Origin: an uncultured bacterium
Lineage (GTDB): Bacteria; Bacteroidota; Bacteroidia; Chitinophagales; Chitinophagaceae
Length of the DNA: 34,612 bases
Assembly: GCA_903951405.1 (NCBI GenBank)
Contig: CAJBBV010000195.1
Coordinates: forward strand, 1 to 34,612
Reading direction: 5' to 3'
Every line of letters starts with the position of its first letter. Position 1 is the first letter of the stretch. Positions 7,622 through 17,227 of the stretch are shown here, one piece after another. The notes below the pieces were generated by a model. The model was given only the letters and a program-made list of their open reading frames with translations, searched no databases and was not told where the DNA came from. The translations under genes and the position numbers were made by a program.

Positions 7622-8092
7622 ATGGCAACAGAGGATAAAACAGCAGAAATTGTAAAATTGGTGGAGCAGTTGCTTCAGGAAGAGCCTGTTTACTTTCTAG
7701 TCAGCGTAGCCATAAAGCCAGTAAACAACATCAGCCTGTTTATCGATGGCGATTCCGGTATTACCATTGAAAAGTGTGTTAGAATTAATAAAGCCTTATA
7801 TAAGCAGATTGTCGAAACAACACTTTATCCTGATGGAGAATTCTCATTGGAAGTGTCTTCACCAGGGTTGGATGAACCACTCAAGCTAAATAGGCAGTAT
7901 ATCAAAAACATTGGCAGGTCCCTTATGGTAGAACTTGCTGATGGGAAAAAGGTAGAGGGTAAATTGATTGCCGCAGATAACGTGGGAATTGAGCTAGAGG
8001 AAGAGTTGGGCAAGGGAAAGAAAAAAGAAGTGGTTAAACACGCTTTTCTTTTCGATCAAATTAAAGAATCAAAGGTCAACGTAGTATTTTAA
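7622..8092 (+). CDS. rimP: Ribosome maturation factor RimP
   Basis: A 156-residue cytoplasmic factor needed for 30S subunit maturation. It shows the family pattern of an N-terminal alpha/beta domain (residues about 7-80; ISLFIDGDSGITIEKCVRINKAL is the signature region) and the conserved SLEVSSPGLDEPLK at about 75-90, then a small SH3-like C-terminal domain. It starts at ATG after a promoter and leader hairpin. It is the first gene of rimP-nusA-infB, with nusA 35 bp downstream; this gene order is conserved across most bacteria. Confidence 0.95.
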   Translation: MATEDKTAEIVKLVEQLLQEEPVYFLVSVAIKPVNNISLFIDGDSGITIEKCVRINKALYKQIVETTLYPDGEFSLEVSSPGLDEPLKLNRQYIKNIGRSLMVELADGKKVEGKLIAADNVGIELEEELGKGKKKEVVKHAFLFDQIKESKVNVVF

Positions 8093-8127
8093 ACAAATAG
8101 TAGAAAAGAACATTAAATGTATGTTAT

Positions 8128-9375
8128 ATGGCAAGTATTAACTTAATTGAATCGTTTCAGGACTTTAAAGATGCGGAAAATATCGATCGTCCTACGCTTA
8201 TGAAGGTGTTAGAAGATGTGTTTAAAACCCTTCTGAGAAAAAAATATGGCTCAGACGAAAGTTTTGACGTTATCGTTAACACCGAAAAAGGAGATCTAGA
8301 GATTGTCCGTCGCAGGATGATTGTAGAAGATGGTGCTGTTGAAAATCCGCTTATCGAAATTGCATATAGTGATGCAGTTAAAATCGAGCCCGATTTTGAA
8401 GTAGGTGAAGAATTGTATGAAGAAGTTGAAATTCAGGATTTTGGCCGTAGAGCTATCTTGGCTGCAAAGCAGACCCTTGCTAGCCGTATTGGAGATTTGA
8501 AGAAGAATGCACTTGTAAAAAAATATGGTGACCGTGTTGGAGATATCATCAGTGCTGAAGTGTATCAGGTTTGGAAGAAAGAAGTTTTGTTGATTGATGA
8601 AGATGGAAATGAGTTGATTCTGCCAAAATCAGAACAGATTCCTGCTGATTACTTCAAAAAAGGAGAAAGTATTCGTTCTGTAATTAAAAAAGTAGAACTA
8701 AAAAACAATGCGCCTGTTATCATATTGTCAAGAACACATTCTTCTTTCCTAGCCAAATTGCTAGAAATTGAAGTTCCTGAAATTTTTGATGGTCTTATTG
8801 TGATTAGAAAGATTGTTCGTGAGCCAGGAGAGCGTGCTAAAGTAGCTGTTGAAAGTTATGATGATCGTATTGATCCTGTAGGTGCTTGCGTAGGTATGAA
8901 AGGAAGTCGAATTCATGGTATCGTAAGGGAATTGAAGAATGAAAATATCGATGTAATTAATTTTACAAATAATATTCAACTGTTGATTCAACGTTCTTTA
9001 ACGCCTGCTAGAATCACACGTATGAATATTGATAATGAAGGTAAGCGTGCTGAAGTGTTTGTCTCTCCCGATCAGGTATCACTTGCTATCGGTAAGCGTG
9101 GAGTAAACATTAAATTGGCAGAAGACCTTACTGGATTTGTGATTGATGTATACAGGGATAATGAAGGCGAAATGGCCGAATACGATATCGATTTGGATGA
9201 ATTTAGTGATGAAATAGAAGCGTGGATTATTGAAGAACTAAAGCGTATTGGTTGTGATACCGCGCGTAGTGTACTTGATCTAACGCCAACTGAATTGGAA
9301 CGTAGAACAGACCTTGAAAAGGAAACAATCGAAGACATTCGTGAGATCCTTAGGTCTGAATTTGAAAAGGAATAA
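8128..9375 (+). CDS. nusA: Transcription termination/antitermination protein NusA
   Basis: A 415-residue RNA polymerase-binding elongation factor. The N-terminal RNAP-binding domain covers about residues 1-125, the S1 domain about 130-200 (GDIISAEVYQVWKKEVLLID), then KH1 and KH2. KH motifs seen are GACVGMKGSRIHGIVREL and LAIGKRGVNIKLAE. A short acidic C-terminal helix-hairpin-helix-like segment follows (about 350-415), without the two full acidic repeats of E. coli NusA. This is the short form common outside Proteobacteria. It lies between rimP and infB in the same operon. Confidence 0.96.
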   Translation: MASINLIESFQDFKDAENIDRPTLMKVLEDVFKTLLRKKYGSDESFDVIVNTEKGDLEIVRRRMIVEDGAVENPLIEIAYSDAVKIEPDFEVGEELYEEVEIQDFGRRAILAAKQTLASRIGDLKKNALVKKYGDRVGDIISAEVYQVWKKEVLLIDEDGNELILPKSEQIPADYFKKGESIRSVIKKVELKNNAPVIILSRTHSSFLAKLLEIEVPEIFDGLIVIRKIVREPGERAKVAVESYDDRIDPVGACVGMKGSRIHGIVRELKNENIDVINFTNNIQLLIQRSLTPARITRMNIDNEGKRAEVFVSPDQVSLAIGKRGVNIKLAEDLTGFVIDVYRDNEGEMAEYDIDLDEFSDEIEAWIIEELKRIGCDTARSVLDLTPTELERRTDLEKETIEDIREILRSEFEKE

Positions 9376-9416
9376 TTGTTAGTGGTTTTTTAAAAGATAG
9401 CTAAGCATAAAAGCTG

Positions 9417-9423
9417 AAGGAGG
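9417..9423 (+). promoter_or_regulatory. Strong Shine-Dalgarno site of infB
   Basis: AAGGAGG ends four bases before the infB ATG at 9428. Most genes in this window lack such a site, so this one is unusual and supports the chosen start. Confidence 0.7.
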
Positions 9424-9427
9424 ATCA

Positions 9428-12229
9428 ATGTCAGAAGCAAACACACCCAGGTTAATGGCTGCGGCCAAGGAATTCAACATCGGTAAAGACACGTTGGTGG
9501 ATTTCCTTGTGAGTAAAAATTTTAGTAAGGATGATCTTAAGCCAACATCCAAATTGACTGAAGATATGTACGACTGCCTGCTGCAGGAATTTTCTTCAGA
9601 CAAAGCGGCTAAGGCTAAGAGTGATGCCATTGAAATTCCGAAGGGTAGTTCAGGGGAGGTTAAGAAGAAGAAGGATGAAGAGGAGATAGTTTTCAAAAAA
9701 GAGGGTAAGAAGAAAGTCCAAGCAGAGGTCTCAGAACCTGTTGTTGCTTCAGCTGCTCCTATAGAACAAGTGCCCGTGGCAGTTCCTGAGGTTATTGTTC
9801 CAGAACCGACAAAAGCACCTTCAGAAGTAGAAATGCTGAAAATAGATGCACCCGAACTTGATGGTCCGAAATTGCTTCACAAAATTGATCTTGATGCGAT
9901 TGATTCATCTACTAGGCCAAAGCGGGGCTCCACTAAAAAGAAAGAAGAGAAAGAAAAAACAACCACTTCCAAAAAAACTAAGTCTGAAGTAACTGAACCT
10001 GTTGAAGTGCCTGCTGCGCCTGAAGTAGCTAAAGCACCTGAAACAGAGATGATTAAAATTGAGGCGCCAGAACTTGAAGGAACAAAGGTTGTAGGTAAGA
10101 TAGAATTAACACCAGATCTTGAAGATCGTGGCCGTAGCGCTGATGAAAAAAGAAAGCGTAAGCGTATTCCAATTGAAAAGAAGGATGAAGAGAGGATGAA
10201 GCCTTTGCTTCAAAAGGATGGTGTGAAACCAGCTGCTGGTGCGTCAAGGCCAACAGCCCCAAGGGCTCCTGGAACATCTCGAATGGCGATACGAAAGGAC
10301 AAAGATGTTAAGGAGATTGACGAGAAGGAAATTCAAAATAAGATAAAAGAAACACAAGCTAAGCTATCAGGTGGCGGTGGATCTAAACCTAAGATTACCA
10401 AATCCAAAATGCGCCGACTCAAACGCGAAGAAATGGAGGCGGGTGCAGAAGGGGAAGAAACTAAAATTCAATTAACTGAGTTTATCAGTGTAATTGAATT
10501 GGCTAATTTGCTCGATGTCAATTTTGCTGATATCATTAGCACATGTATGAACTTAGGTATAATGGTATCTATAAATCAACGTCTTGATGCTGAAGTTATT
10601 GAATTGGTGGCAAGTGAGTTTGGGTATGAAGTAGAATTCATAGACATGGAGAAGCAGATGGAAATGGAAGAGCAGGATACCGAAGATCAACCCGAAGACA
10701 ATGTATCGCGTGCGCCAATTGTTACCATCATGGGTCACGTAGATCACGGTAAAACGTCATTACTAGATTATATCAGAAACGCAAACGTGGTAGCAGGTGA
10801 AGCGGGGGGTATTACACAGCATATTGGTGCATACCATGTTGATTTGCCTTCTGGGAAATCAATTACCTTCTTAGATACACCTGGTCACGAAGCCTTCACC
10901 GCCATGCGTGCTCGTGGTGCAAAGGTTACTGATTTGGCAATTATAGTGGTTGCTGCAGATGATGCGGTTATGCCACAAACCCGGGAGGCGATAAGCCATG
11001 CACAAGCTGCTGGGGTACCGATGATTTTTGCTATCAATAAAATTGATAAAGATGGCGCCAATTCACAGAAAATTTATGAGCAATTAGCCGGAATGAATAT
11101 TCTTGTTGAAGAGTGGGGTGGTAAATTCCAAAGTCAAGAACTTTCTGCGAAACAAGGACTTAATGTAGATAAGCTACTTGAAAAAATATTACTTGAATCT
11201 GAAATGCTTGATTTAAAAGCAAATCCAGACAAAGAAGCTTCAGGTACAGTAATTGAAGCTACGCTTGATAAAGGAAGGGGTTATGTAGCCACCATACTTG
11301 TTCAAAATGGTACACTTCATGTTGGAGATCTAGTGGTGAGTGGACAGCATTATGGAAGGGTAAAGGCGATGGTGAATGAACGTAACAAAAAAGTTGATGT
11401 TGTACCTCCTGCAACACCAGTGTTAATTCTCGGATTAAATGGTGCTCCACAAGCCGGTGAAAAGTTTAAAGTATATAAGGAAGAATCTGAGGCTAAAGAA
11501 ATTGCCGGAAGAAGATCACAAATTTTGCGTGAGCAAGGTATTCGTACTAAGAAGCATATTACGCTTGATGAGATTGGACGTCGTCTTGCATTGGGCAACT
11601 TCAAGGAACTTAATATTATCATCAAAGGTGACGTGGATGGTTCGGTAGAAGCACTAAGTGACTCACTTCAGAAACTTTCAACGCAAGAGGTGGCAATCAA
11701 AGTTGTACATAAAGCAGTAGGTCAAATCACTGAAAGTGATGTATTGCTCGCGACTGCATCCGATGCAATTATTATAGGATTCAATGTAAGGCCTTCGTTA
11801 CAAGCAAATAAGCTTGCAGAGGGTGAAGGTGTTCAAATTAAGCTTTACTCAATCATCTATAATGTAATTGAAGAGATTAAGAGTGCCATGGAAGGAATGC
11901 TTGAGCCTAAGATTGAAGAAAAGATTGTTGCCAATGTTGAAATCCGTGAGGTGTATAAATTTGATAAGGCTACCGTAGCAGGATGTCAAGTGCTTGATGG
12001 AAAAATCATGCGCAATAATAAAATCAGAATCATTAGAGATGGTATTGTGGAGTATCCAAAAGGAGAAGGACAGAGTGCAGAACTAGGTAGCTTAAAGCGT
12101 TATAAGGATGATGCCAAAGAAGTAACTGCAGGTATGGAATGTGGATTGACAATTAAGAACTATAATGACATTAGGGTTGGTGATGTAATCGAAGCATTTG
12201 AAGAAACAGAAGTTAAAAGGACCCTCTGA
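9428..12229 (+). CDS. infB: Translation initiation factor IF-2
   Basis: A 933-residue GTPase that places initiator tRNA on the ribosome. The N-terminal IF2_N region is at about 1-60, followed by a long Lys/Glu/Pro-rich linker (about 60-345) containing a duplicated segment (about 135-158 and 207-230, both with EM-KI-APEL-G-K). A second IF2_N-like domain is at about 350-415. G1 is GHVDHGKT at 436-443, with DTPGHE and NKID further on. Domains II-IV then follow to the C-terminus. The length is typical of Bacteroidota IF-2 with an extended linker. It starts after a strong Shine-Dalgarno site and lies 52 bp after nusA. Confidence 0.97.
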   Translation: MSEANTPRLMAAAKEFNIGKDTLVDFLVSKNFSKDDLKPTSKLTEDMYDCLLQEFSSDKAAKAKSDAIEIPKGSSGEVKKKKDEEEIVFKKEGKKKVQAEVSEPVVASAAPIEQVPVAVPEVIVPEPTKAPSEVEMLKIDAPELDGPKLLHKIDLDAIDSSTRPKRGSTKKKEEKEKTTTSKKTKSEVTEPVEVPAAPEVAKAPETEMIKIEAPELEGTKVVGKIELTPDLEDRGRSADEKRKRKRIPIEKKDEERMKPLLQKDGVKPAAGASRPTAPRAPGTSRMAIRKDKDVKEIDEKEIQNKIKETQAKLSGGGGSKPKITKSKMRRLKREEMEAGAEGEETKIQLTEFISVIELANLLDVNFADIISTCMNLGIMVSINQRLDAEVIELVASEFGYEVEFIDMEKQMEMEEQDTEDQPEDNVSRAPIVTIMGHVDHGKTSLLDYIRNANVVAGEAGGITQHIGAYHVDLPSGKSITFLDTPGHEAFTAMRARGAKVTDLAIIVVAADDAVMPQTREAISHAQAAGVPMIFAINKIDKDGANSQKIYEQLAGMNILVEEWGGKFQSQELSAKQGLNVDKLLEKILLESEMLDLKANPDKEASGTVIEATLDKGRGYVATILVQNGTLHVGDLVVSGQHYGRVKAMVNERNKKVDVVPPATPVLILGLNGAPQAGEKFKVYKEESEAKEIAGRRSQILREQGIRTKKHITLDEIGRRLALGNFKELNIIIKGDVDGSVEALSDSLQKLSTQEVAIKVVHKAVGQITESDVLLATASDAIIIGFNVRPSLQANKLAEGEGVQIKLYSIIYNVIEEIKSAMEGMLEPKIEEKIVANVEIREVYKFDKATVAGCQVLDGKIMRNNKIRIIRDGIVEYPKGEGQSAELGSLKRYKDDAKEVTAGMECGLTIKNYNDIRVGDVIEAFEETEVKRTL

Positions 12230-12331
12230 GTTTAAATTAAGAAAACTTTAAGGTTGTTTTTACACATAACACACCGATTTCAGTCAAATTTGAACATGGA
12301 TGCACGTGCATCCTTAAAAGTGATAATAAGC

Positions 12332-13687
12332 ATGAGACAATTTTTTGCCATTCTCTTTTTTTTAGCCTTTTCTGTTGTGGCAAAATCACAATCAGCAAGG
12401 GTTTTGGCCGATAAAATTGTTGCAATCGTAGGTGATAAAATCGTGTTGCGCAGTGATATTTCTAATTATATAGATGATATGAAACGTCAAGGTAATGAAG
12501 TACCTGTGAACGTAGAGTGTGTGTTGTTAGATAAAATGATGCAAGACAAAGCGTTGGTACTCCAGGCTGAAAAGGATTCATTGCCCGTGGGTGAAGAAGA
12601 AGTTGAAGCTGAACTTGATCAGCGTGTGCGTTATTTCGTTATGCAGTATGGTGGTAAAGAAGCCTTTGAACAAATTGCAGGAAGAACAGTTTATCAGGTC
12701 AAAGAAGACTTCCGTAAGTCGATCAAAGAAGGCAGACTAGCAAAGTCTATGCGCGATAAAATTGTTGAATTCATCAAGATTACGCCGAATGAAGTAAAAG
12801 ACTATTTTGATAAAATACCCAAAGACTCTTTGCCCTTCTATGAAACTGAATTAGTGATCGGCCAAATTGTAATTCATCCTAAAGCGGGCAGGGAATTGGA
12901 GAAGTTTGTTCAAGATGAACTATCGGATTACAAAAGACAAGTTGAATCCGGGAACAAGACCTTTGAAACTATGGCTAGGCTGTATTCTGAAGATCCAGGG
13001 AGCAAGCAGCTTGGTGGACGATTTGAATTAAGCAAAACAGATAAGCAAACTGACCCTGATTTTAAAAATGCAGCATTCAGGTTAAAAGAGGGACAAATTT
13101 CCCCTGTTATTAAATCCAAATTCGGATATCATATCATCCAAATGGTAAGCCGTAATGGAGATGATGCTGTTGTAAGGCATATTCTAAGAATACCTCAAGT
13201 ATTGGAGGAAGATATACAGGAGACCAAACAAAAACTGGATTCAGTTCGTTCAAAATTGATAGCTTCAACAATTACCTTCGGAGAGGCGGTAGATAAATAC
13301 AGTGATGATCAGAATAGTAAGTTTACTGGTGGTATTCTTAATGGTCAAGGTGGCAACTTTGTTACCATTGATGAGCTGGATAAGAGTCTTGTAGCAGATC
13401 TTTCGAAACTTAAAGTAGGGGAGTATTCTCAACCATTGGGTTATAAAGATGAACAGGAAAAACAATCAGTAAGAATAGTATACCTCCAAAATAAAACGGC
13501 TCCCCATCGGGAAAATTTACGGGATGATTACGATCGAATTTCTCAACGAGCCATAGCAGAGAAAAAAGATAGGGCTATTGAAAAATGGTTTTTGTCGAAA
13601 TTGCCTACTTATTACATCATGGTAGACACAGAATTCCAGGAATGTGAAGAAGTCAAGAAGCAATTCCCGAATTTCATTACTAAATAA
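12332..13687 (+). CDS. SurA-like periplasmic chaperone / parvulin peptidyl-prolyl isomerase
   Basis: A 451-residue periplasmic folding factor for outer-membrane proteins. I chose the ATG at 12332 because it begins a clean signal peptide (MRQFFAILFFLAFSVVAKSQ). The reading frame stays open to 12254, but that extension is hydrophilic. A SurA N-terminal domain follows (VLADKIVAIVGDKIVLRSDI, near residue 25). Parvulin domain 1 is at about 170-280 (SEDPGSKQLGGRFEL, SPVIKSKFGYHIIQM) and a second, divergent parvulin repeat is at about 280-390. It is 102 bp after infB and may be read through from it or have its own promoter. The gene name surA is not certain, since Bacteroidota carry several paralogues. 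Confidence 0.87.
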   Translation: MRQFFAILFFLAFSVVAKSQSARVLADKIVAIVGDKIVLRSDISNYIDDMKRQGNEVPVNVECVLLDKMMQDKALVLQAEKDSLPVGEEEVEAELDQRVRYFVMQYGGKEAFEQIAGRTVYQVKEDFRKSIKEGRLAKSMRDKIVEFIKITPNEVKDYFDKIPKDSLPFYETELVIGQIVIHPKAGRELEKFVQDELSDYKRQVESGNKTFETMARLYSEDPGSKQLGGRFELSKTDKQTDPDFKNAAFRLKEGQISPVIKSKFGYHIIQMVSRNGDDAVVRHILRIPQVLEEDIQETKQKLDSVRSKLIASTITFGEAVDKYSDDQNSKFTGGILNGQGGNFVTIDELDKSLVADLSKLKVGEYSQPLGYKDEQEKQSVRIVYLQNKTAPHRENLRDDYDRISQRAIAEKKDRAIEKWFLSKLPTYYIMVDTEFQECEEVKKQFPNFITK

Positions 13688-13756
13688 ATACTTCTTCAGT
13701 ATTATTTTTCCCTTTATTGTAAAATCGGTGTAATTTAGCATCTCTCACAGCCCTTT

Positions 13757-15604
13757 ATGAGTGATGCTATAAAACACGAGTGCGGACTCGCATATATCCG
13801 GCTTCTAAAGCCATTTTCCTATTATCAACAGAAAAAAGGAACAGCCTTGTATGGCCTGAACAAGTTGTACCTGCTTATGGAGAAGCAGCACAATCGTGGA
13901 CAGGATGGTGCGGGAATTGCTGCAGTAAAGCTAAATGCTGAGCCAGGTTATCCTTTTATGCATCGGTTAAGAAGTATTGCTACACAGGCTATTGCTGATG
14001 TATTTGCTCAAGTGGGTAAGGAAATTAATGAACTTGAAAAAAATCAGCCTGAAATTAGAAAGCATCCTGGTTTAATGAAAGGCCATCTGAATTTCATGGG
14101 TGAGCTTTTACTTGGGCATCTTCGCTATGGAACACAGGGTAAAAATAATGTGGAGTTCTGCCATCCTTTTATAAAGCGTGATATCCTTCCGGTTAGAAAT
14201 CTTGCATTGGCGGGTAATTTCAATCTAGTTAATACCGACGAATTATTTTCAATAGTAAATATAGAACCTGGCGCATTCGAAAAGCAAAGTGATCTTGCTG
14301 CCATGATGGAAGTAGTGCATCACTTCATCGTAAAGGAAGATGAAGCCAATCCGGGCAGCATGTCACTTTCTTCTGTTCTCAAAAAATCATTTAAGCATTT
14401 TGATGGCGGCTATCATGTATCGGGATTACTAGGAAACGGTGACTCATTTATTATTCGTGATCCACATGGCATACGACCTTCTTATTACTATATAAGCGAT
14501 GAAGTCATTGTCGCTGCATCAGAACGTTCTGCTATCCGCACTACATTTAATGTAGGTGAAAATGAAGTAAAAGAGCTGATGCCTGGCAATGCTATTATTG
14601 TAAAAAATGACGGGACATATTCGATTGAGCAAATACTAGAACCTAAGGAACGAAAAGCGTGTAGTTTCGAGCGGATTTATTTTTCTAGAGGAAGTGATGA
14701 AAAAATATACCGTGAGCGTATTTTGCTAGGATATAAACTAAGCGACTCAGTGCTTAAGTCAATCGATCACAACCTAAAAAATTCGATCTTCTCATTCATT
14801 CCCAATACTGCAGAGGTTGCATTTTACGGTTTGTTGAAAGGGATGGAGGATTACCTCAATAAAATTAAGCTTCAACGAATCTTATCATGGAACAAGGATT
14901 ATGATGAAGAGAAAATGGCAGAGATGATCAACCGAAAAATTAGGGTTGAAAAAATTGCTATCAAGGATGTGAAGATGAGAACCTTCATTACAGAAGACTC
15001 GAACCGTGCTGAAATGGTGCAGCACGTATACGATATTACGTATGGTACTGTTCAAAAAGGGGTTGACACATTGATTATGATTGATGATTCAATCGTTAGG
15101 GGTACTACATTAAAGGAAAGTATAGTTAGGATGTTATCTCGATTGGAGCCCAAAAAAATCATCATTGTATCATCTGCTCCACAGATTCGTTATCCTGATT
15201 GTTATGGAATTGATATGAGTAAAATTGGTGATTTCATTGCTTTTAAGGCCGCATTAGCCTTGCTGAAAGACCACAATCAAATGGAATTACTAGATAGATT
15301 GTATACGCGTTGCAAGGAATTGCTCAGAAATAATTTATTGCATACTGAAAATGTAGTGAAGCAAGTCTATGCGTCATTTACGCCAACTGAGATTTCTGCC
15401 AAAATTGCGGAATTGATTACTCCCCCTGAAGTGAAGATTCCTGTTGAAGTGATTTATCAAACCATTGAAAACCTTCATGAAGCGTGTCCTAGTAATTTAG
15501 GTGATTGGTATTTCACCGGTGATTATCCAACTCCTGGTGGTAACCGAGTTGTAAATAAAGCGTTTCTCAACTTTATGGAAGGGAAGGATGTACGTGGGTA
15601 CTAG
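13757..15604 (+). CDS. Amidophosphoribosyltransferase-like protein (long PurF homologue)
   Basis: A 615-residue class II glutamine amidotransferase fused to a phosphoribosyltransferase. In PurF this enzyme makes phosphoribosylamine in the first step of purine synthesis. The catalytic Cys is probably Cys9 after a short propeptide (HECG). Glutaminase motifs RGQDGAGI, GHLRYGTQG and GNFNLVN (Asn154) are present. The PRPP-binding loop IDDSIVRGTT is at 442-451, preceded by RTFI and followed by PDCYGID. So both active sites look intact. It is about 100 residues longer than classical PurF, with extra C-terminal sequence. Many Bacteroidota have such a long form besides a normal purF, so I give no symbol. 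It may be true PurF or a paralogue. Confidence 0.85.
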   Translation: MSDAIKHECGLAYIRLLKPFSYYQQKKGTALYGLNKLYLLMEKQHNRGQDGAGIAAVKLNAEPGYPFMHRLRSIATQAIADVFAQVGKEINELEKNQPEIRKHPGLMKGHLNFMGELLLGHLRYGTQGKNNVEFCHPFIKRDILPVRNLALAGNFNLVNTDELFSIVNIEPGAFEKQSDLAAMMEVVHHFIVKEDEANPGSMSLSSVLKKSFKHFDGGYHVSGLLGNGDSFIIRDPHGIRPSYYYISDEVIVAASERSAIRTTFNVGENEVKELMPGNAIIVKNDGTYSIEQILEPKERKACSFERIYFSRGSDEKIYRERILLGYKLSDSVLKSIDHNLKNSIFSFIPNTAEVAFYGLLKGMEDYLNKIKLQRILSWNKDYDEEKMAEMINRKIRVEKIAIKDVKMRTFITEDSNRAEMVQHVYDITYGTVQKGVDTLIMIDDSIVRGTTLKESIVRMLSRLEPKKIIIVSSAPQIRYPDCYGIDMSKIGDFIAFKAALALLKDHNQMELLDRLYTRCKELLRNNLLHTENVVKQVYASFTPTEISAKIAELITPPEVKIPVEVIYQTIENLHEACPSNLGDWYFTGDYPTPGGNRVVNKAFLNFMEGKDVRGY

Positions 15605-15608
15605 TTTT

Positions 15609-16595
15609 TTATAGGTCAAGAATTTCCCCCAATGCATTTTTGTATTCAGAAAAGTTAACCTTCATCATGGTGGCTGATGAATCTCTGCATGTTTTTATGT
15701 CTTTAGCTAGCGATACTGTTTCTTGACTCCTAGCAATAAAACGATTCATTTCTTGGAGATGTTGTGCTAAGTAAAGTTGCTCAGATTGACCAGGTGTTGG
15801 TATCAAGAGCGCTTTTTTATGTAGCTTAATTAGGTCCATGATAGTAGAATAACCTGACCTGCATATGACCAATGATGCATCTGACATGATCTTAGACAAC
15901 GAATTGAGGTCCATATAGTTTATAAATTCAACATGCTCCTTCTCTTTAATTTTTGATGTGGCTTCAGGAAGTCCTCTAACAAAGATTATTTTTTCATGCT
16001 GAATGTTGCTCAATTGACTAAGCAGTATATTTTCCAATAGTGTTCGCTGTGGTTCAGGACCAGAGAGTAGGATTAAGATTGGGCCATTAGCTTGGCCTGA
16101 CACAAGGTCTAGCCTCGATAGTGGTCCAATGAATTTAGTATGATTTGGTTTTTGAATAGGATGAGATAGTTTTCCGGCGATGTTATACAACTCGTCTTGA
16201 AGATCTGGGACCCAACATATGTTGAATTTATTTATTTTACTATAAACTATTCGTTGTAATAATTTATCACTGATATTTCCAAATCCAGAAATGATATGGA
16301 GTTGATGTGTGATAAATACAGTCTTGGTTTTTTTTGAATAAAGCCCATACCTGTTATCGCTAATGACTAAATCCCACATTCTATTTTTGAGCTGTGTGTT
16401 AAGCCATTTATTCTCATGGTAGATGGCTTGAAGTATTTTCGGTATTTGGAATAGTATTTTTACTGCAAAGAAAAATCCATTTTTAGGGTATTGAATTCGG
16501 TATCCCTTTAGGGGTAGAAATTCAAGATTGGGAAACTCATTTTTTAAAATAGTAATTGATGCGCGCTCACCAGCAATGGTAACCTTGAGGTTCAT
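15609..16595 (-). CDS. MurG-like glycosyltransferase, N-terminus apparently frameshifted
   Basis: The intact frame gives 328 residues. The C-terminal half has a GT28/MurG-like donor site (CRSGYSTIMDLIKLHKKALL then IPTPGQSEQ). The normal N-terminal signature is missing from the ATG-started product but is encoded upstream in the same frame (16596-16685: TILVAPLDWGLGHATRC). That frame has no ATG, GTG or TTG after its stop, so the true start is probably the ATG at 16701, one base out of frame across an A6 run. The real protein would be about 363 residues. Such proteins transfer sugar to lipids or other acceptors in the cell envelope; the acceptor here is unknown. It is convergent with the PurF-like gene, with only 4 bp between them. 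Confidence 0.78.
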   Translation of the reverse strand: MNLKVTIAGERASITILKNEFPNLEFLPLKGYRIQYPKNGFFFAVKILFQIPKILQAIYHENKWLNTQLKNRMWDLVISDNRYGLYSKKTKTVFITHQLHIISGFGNISDKLLQRIVYSKINKFNICWVPDLQDELYNIAGKLSHPIQKPNHTKFIGPLSRLDLVSGQANGPILILLSGPEPQRTLLENILLSQLSNIQHEKIIFVRGLPEATSKIKEKEHVEFINYMDLNSLSKIMSDASLVICRSGYSTIMDLIKLHKKALLIPTPGQSEQLYLAQHLQEMNRFIARSQETVSLAKDIKTCRDSSATMMKVNFSEYKNALGEILDL

Positions 16596-16701
16596 TGCAA
16601 TGAGCTGATTAATAATGGGAATGCAGCGCGTTGCATGGCCTAATCCCCAATCTAGTGGAGCAACAAGTATAGTTTTCTTCTTAGTATTAATTTTTTACCA
16701 T
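16596..16701 (-). other. Missing 5' part of the glycosyltransferase, with A6 indel site
   Basis: On the minus strand, GAGGTAG is followed by ATG at 16701-16699 and then GTA and a run of six A (complement of T6 at 16691-16696). With six A, the ATG frame stops at once (M V K N stop). With five A it would run straight into the conserved glycosyltransferase N-terminus. Either the base is a sequencing or assembly error, a true loss, or a slippage site. An ATT start at 16691 is the only in-frame alternative. Confidence 0.7.
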
Positions 16702-16787
16702 TTAGGACTACCTCTAAAATATATATAAAATTCTTTTAATCCTTATGCTGTGTTCGATAATCATGTAAATTAGCATTAGGTAATAAC

Positions 16788-16916
16788 ATGAAAAAACTAT
16801 TTTCACCAGTTTTCTTTTTGGCAATTTTGTTTATGACTTTGACAATGTCTTCTTGTATGGCTATAAAGAAGGGTAATTGTGGTTGTCCATCTAAGAAAGG
16901 ATTAGTAGGCTATTAA
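16788..16916 (+). CDS. Small Cys-containing lipoprotein (42 residues)
   Basis: An ATG-started 42-residue frame with a lipoprotein signal: MKKLFSPVFFLAILFMT, then SSC with lipidated Cys23. The mature part is only 20 residues, CMAIKKGNCGCPSKKGLVGY, with a C-x-C pair that could bind metal or form a disulfide. It stops 5 bp before the next gene, so the two are likely translationally coupled. I think similar short lipoproteins with GCPS tails exist in other Bacteroidota, but I cannot name the family. The small size would make it easy to miss. Confidence 0.7.
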   Translation: MKKLFSPVFFLAILFMTLTMSSCMAIKKGNCGCPSKKGLVGY

Positions 16917-16921
16917 GGTAT

Positions 16922-17170
16922 ATGGAACGATTAAATAGAGACTTGATTATCTTAGGGAGAATTGATAAGCTTGATGAAAATGTCATCAAGCAAGAGGTTC
17001 TGTATTTAAATTCTCTGCTTAATTTGGCGGAAATGTCTGATGAGCGTTATAAGACATTTGAGTTGATGGATTTGAATAAATTCAAACTCCGCCAGGAAAC
17101 ACATATTATTTCAAGGGCATTAAAAAACGCAAGTCAACCCCCATTTGAATTTTTGATCAATAAAAATTAG
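16922..17170 (+). CDS. Small hypothetical protein, 82 residues
   Basis: I do not recognise this protein. It is a soluble, mostly helical, charged sequence of 82 residues (LDENVIKQEVLYLNSLLNLAEM) with no signal peptide or membrane span. It is 5 bp after the small lipoprotein and followed by a terminator hairpin, so the two make a small operon. No function can be given. Confidence 0.72.
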   Translation: MERLNRDLIILGRIDKLDENVIKQEVLYLNSLLNLAEMSDERYKTFELMDLNKFKLRQETHIISRALKNASQPPFEFLINKN

Positions 17171-17182
17171 TCGTAAAAGAAA

Positions 17183-17220
17183 GCCTGAACGCTATATAAA
17201 TTAATGTATTGCGTTCAGGC
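17183..17220. terminator. Probable bidirectional terminator
   Basis: A perfect 10-bp stem GCCTGAACGC (17183-17192) / GCGTTCAGGC (17211-17220) with an 18-base AT-rich loop lies between two convergent genes (ends at 17170 and 17228). A TGTTTAATTATT tail follows on the plus strand, and TTTCTTTTACG follows on the minus strand. The U-tracts are moderate. Confidence 0.7.
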
Positions 17221-17227
17221 TGTTTAA

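Noticed and set aside
12254-12331. Upstream start of the SurA-like gene at 12254
   Set aside because: The added 26 residues are hydrophilic and would bury the signal peptide that starts at 12332.
13687-13703. Hairpin AATACT/AGTATT after the SurA-like gene as terminator
   Set aside because: The stem is only 6 bp and AT-rich; too weak to call.
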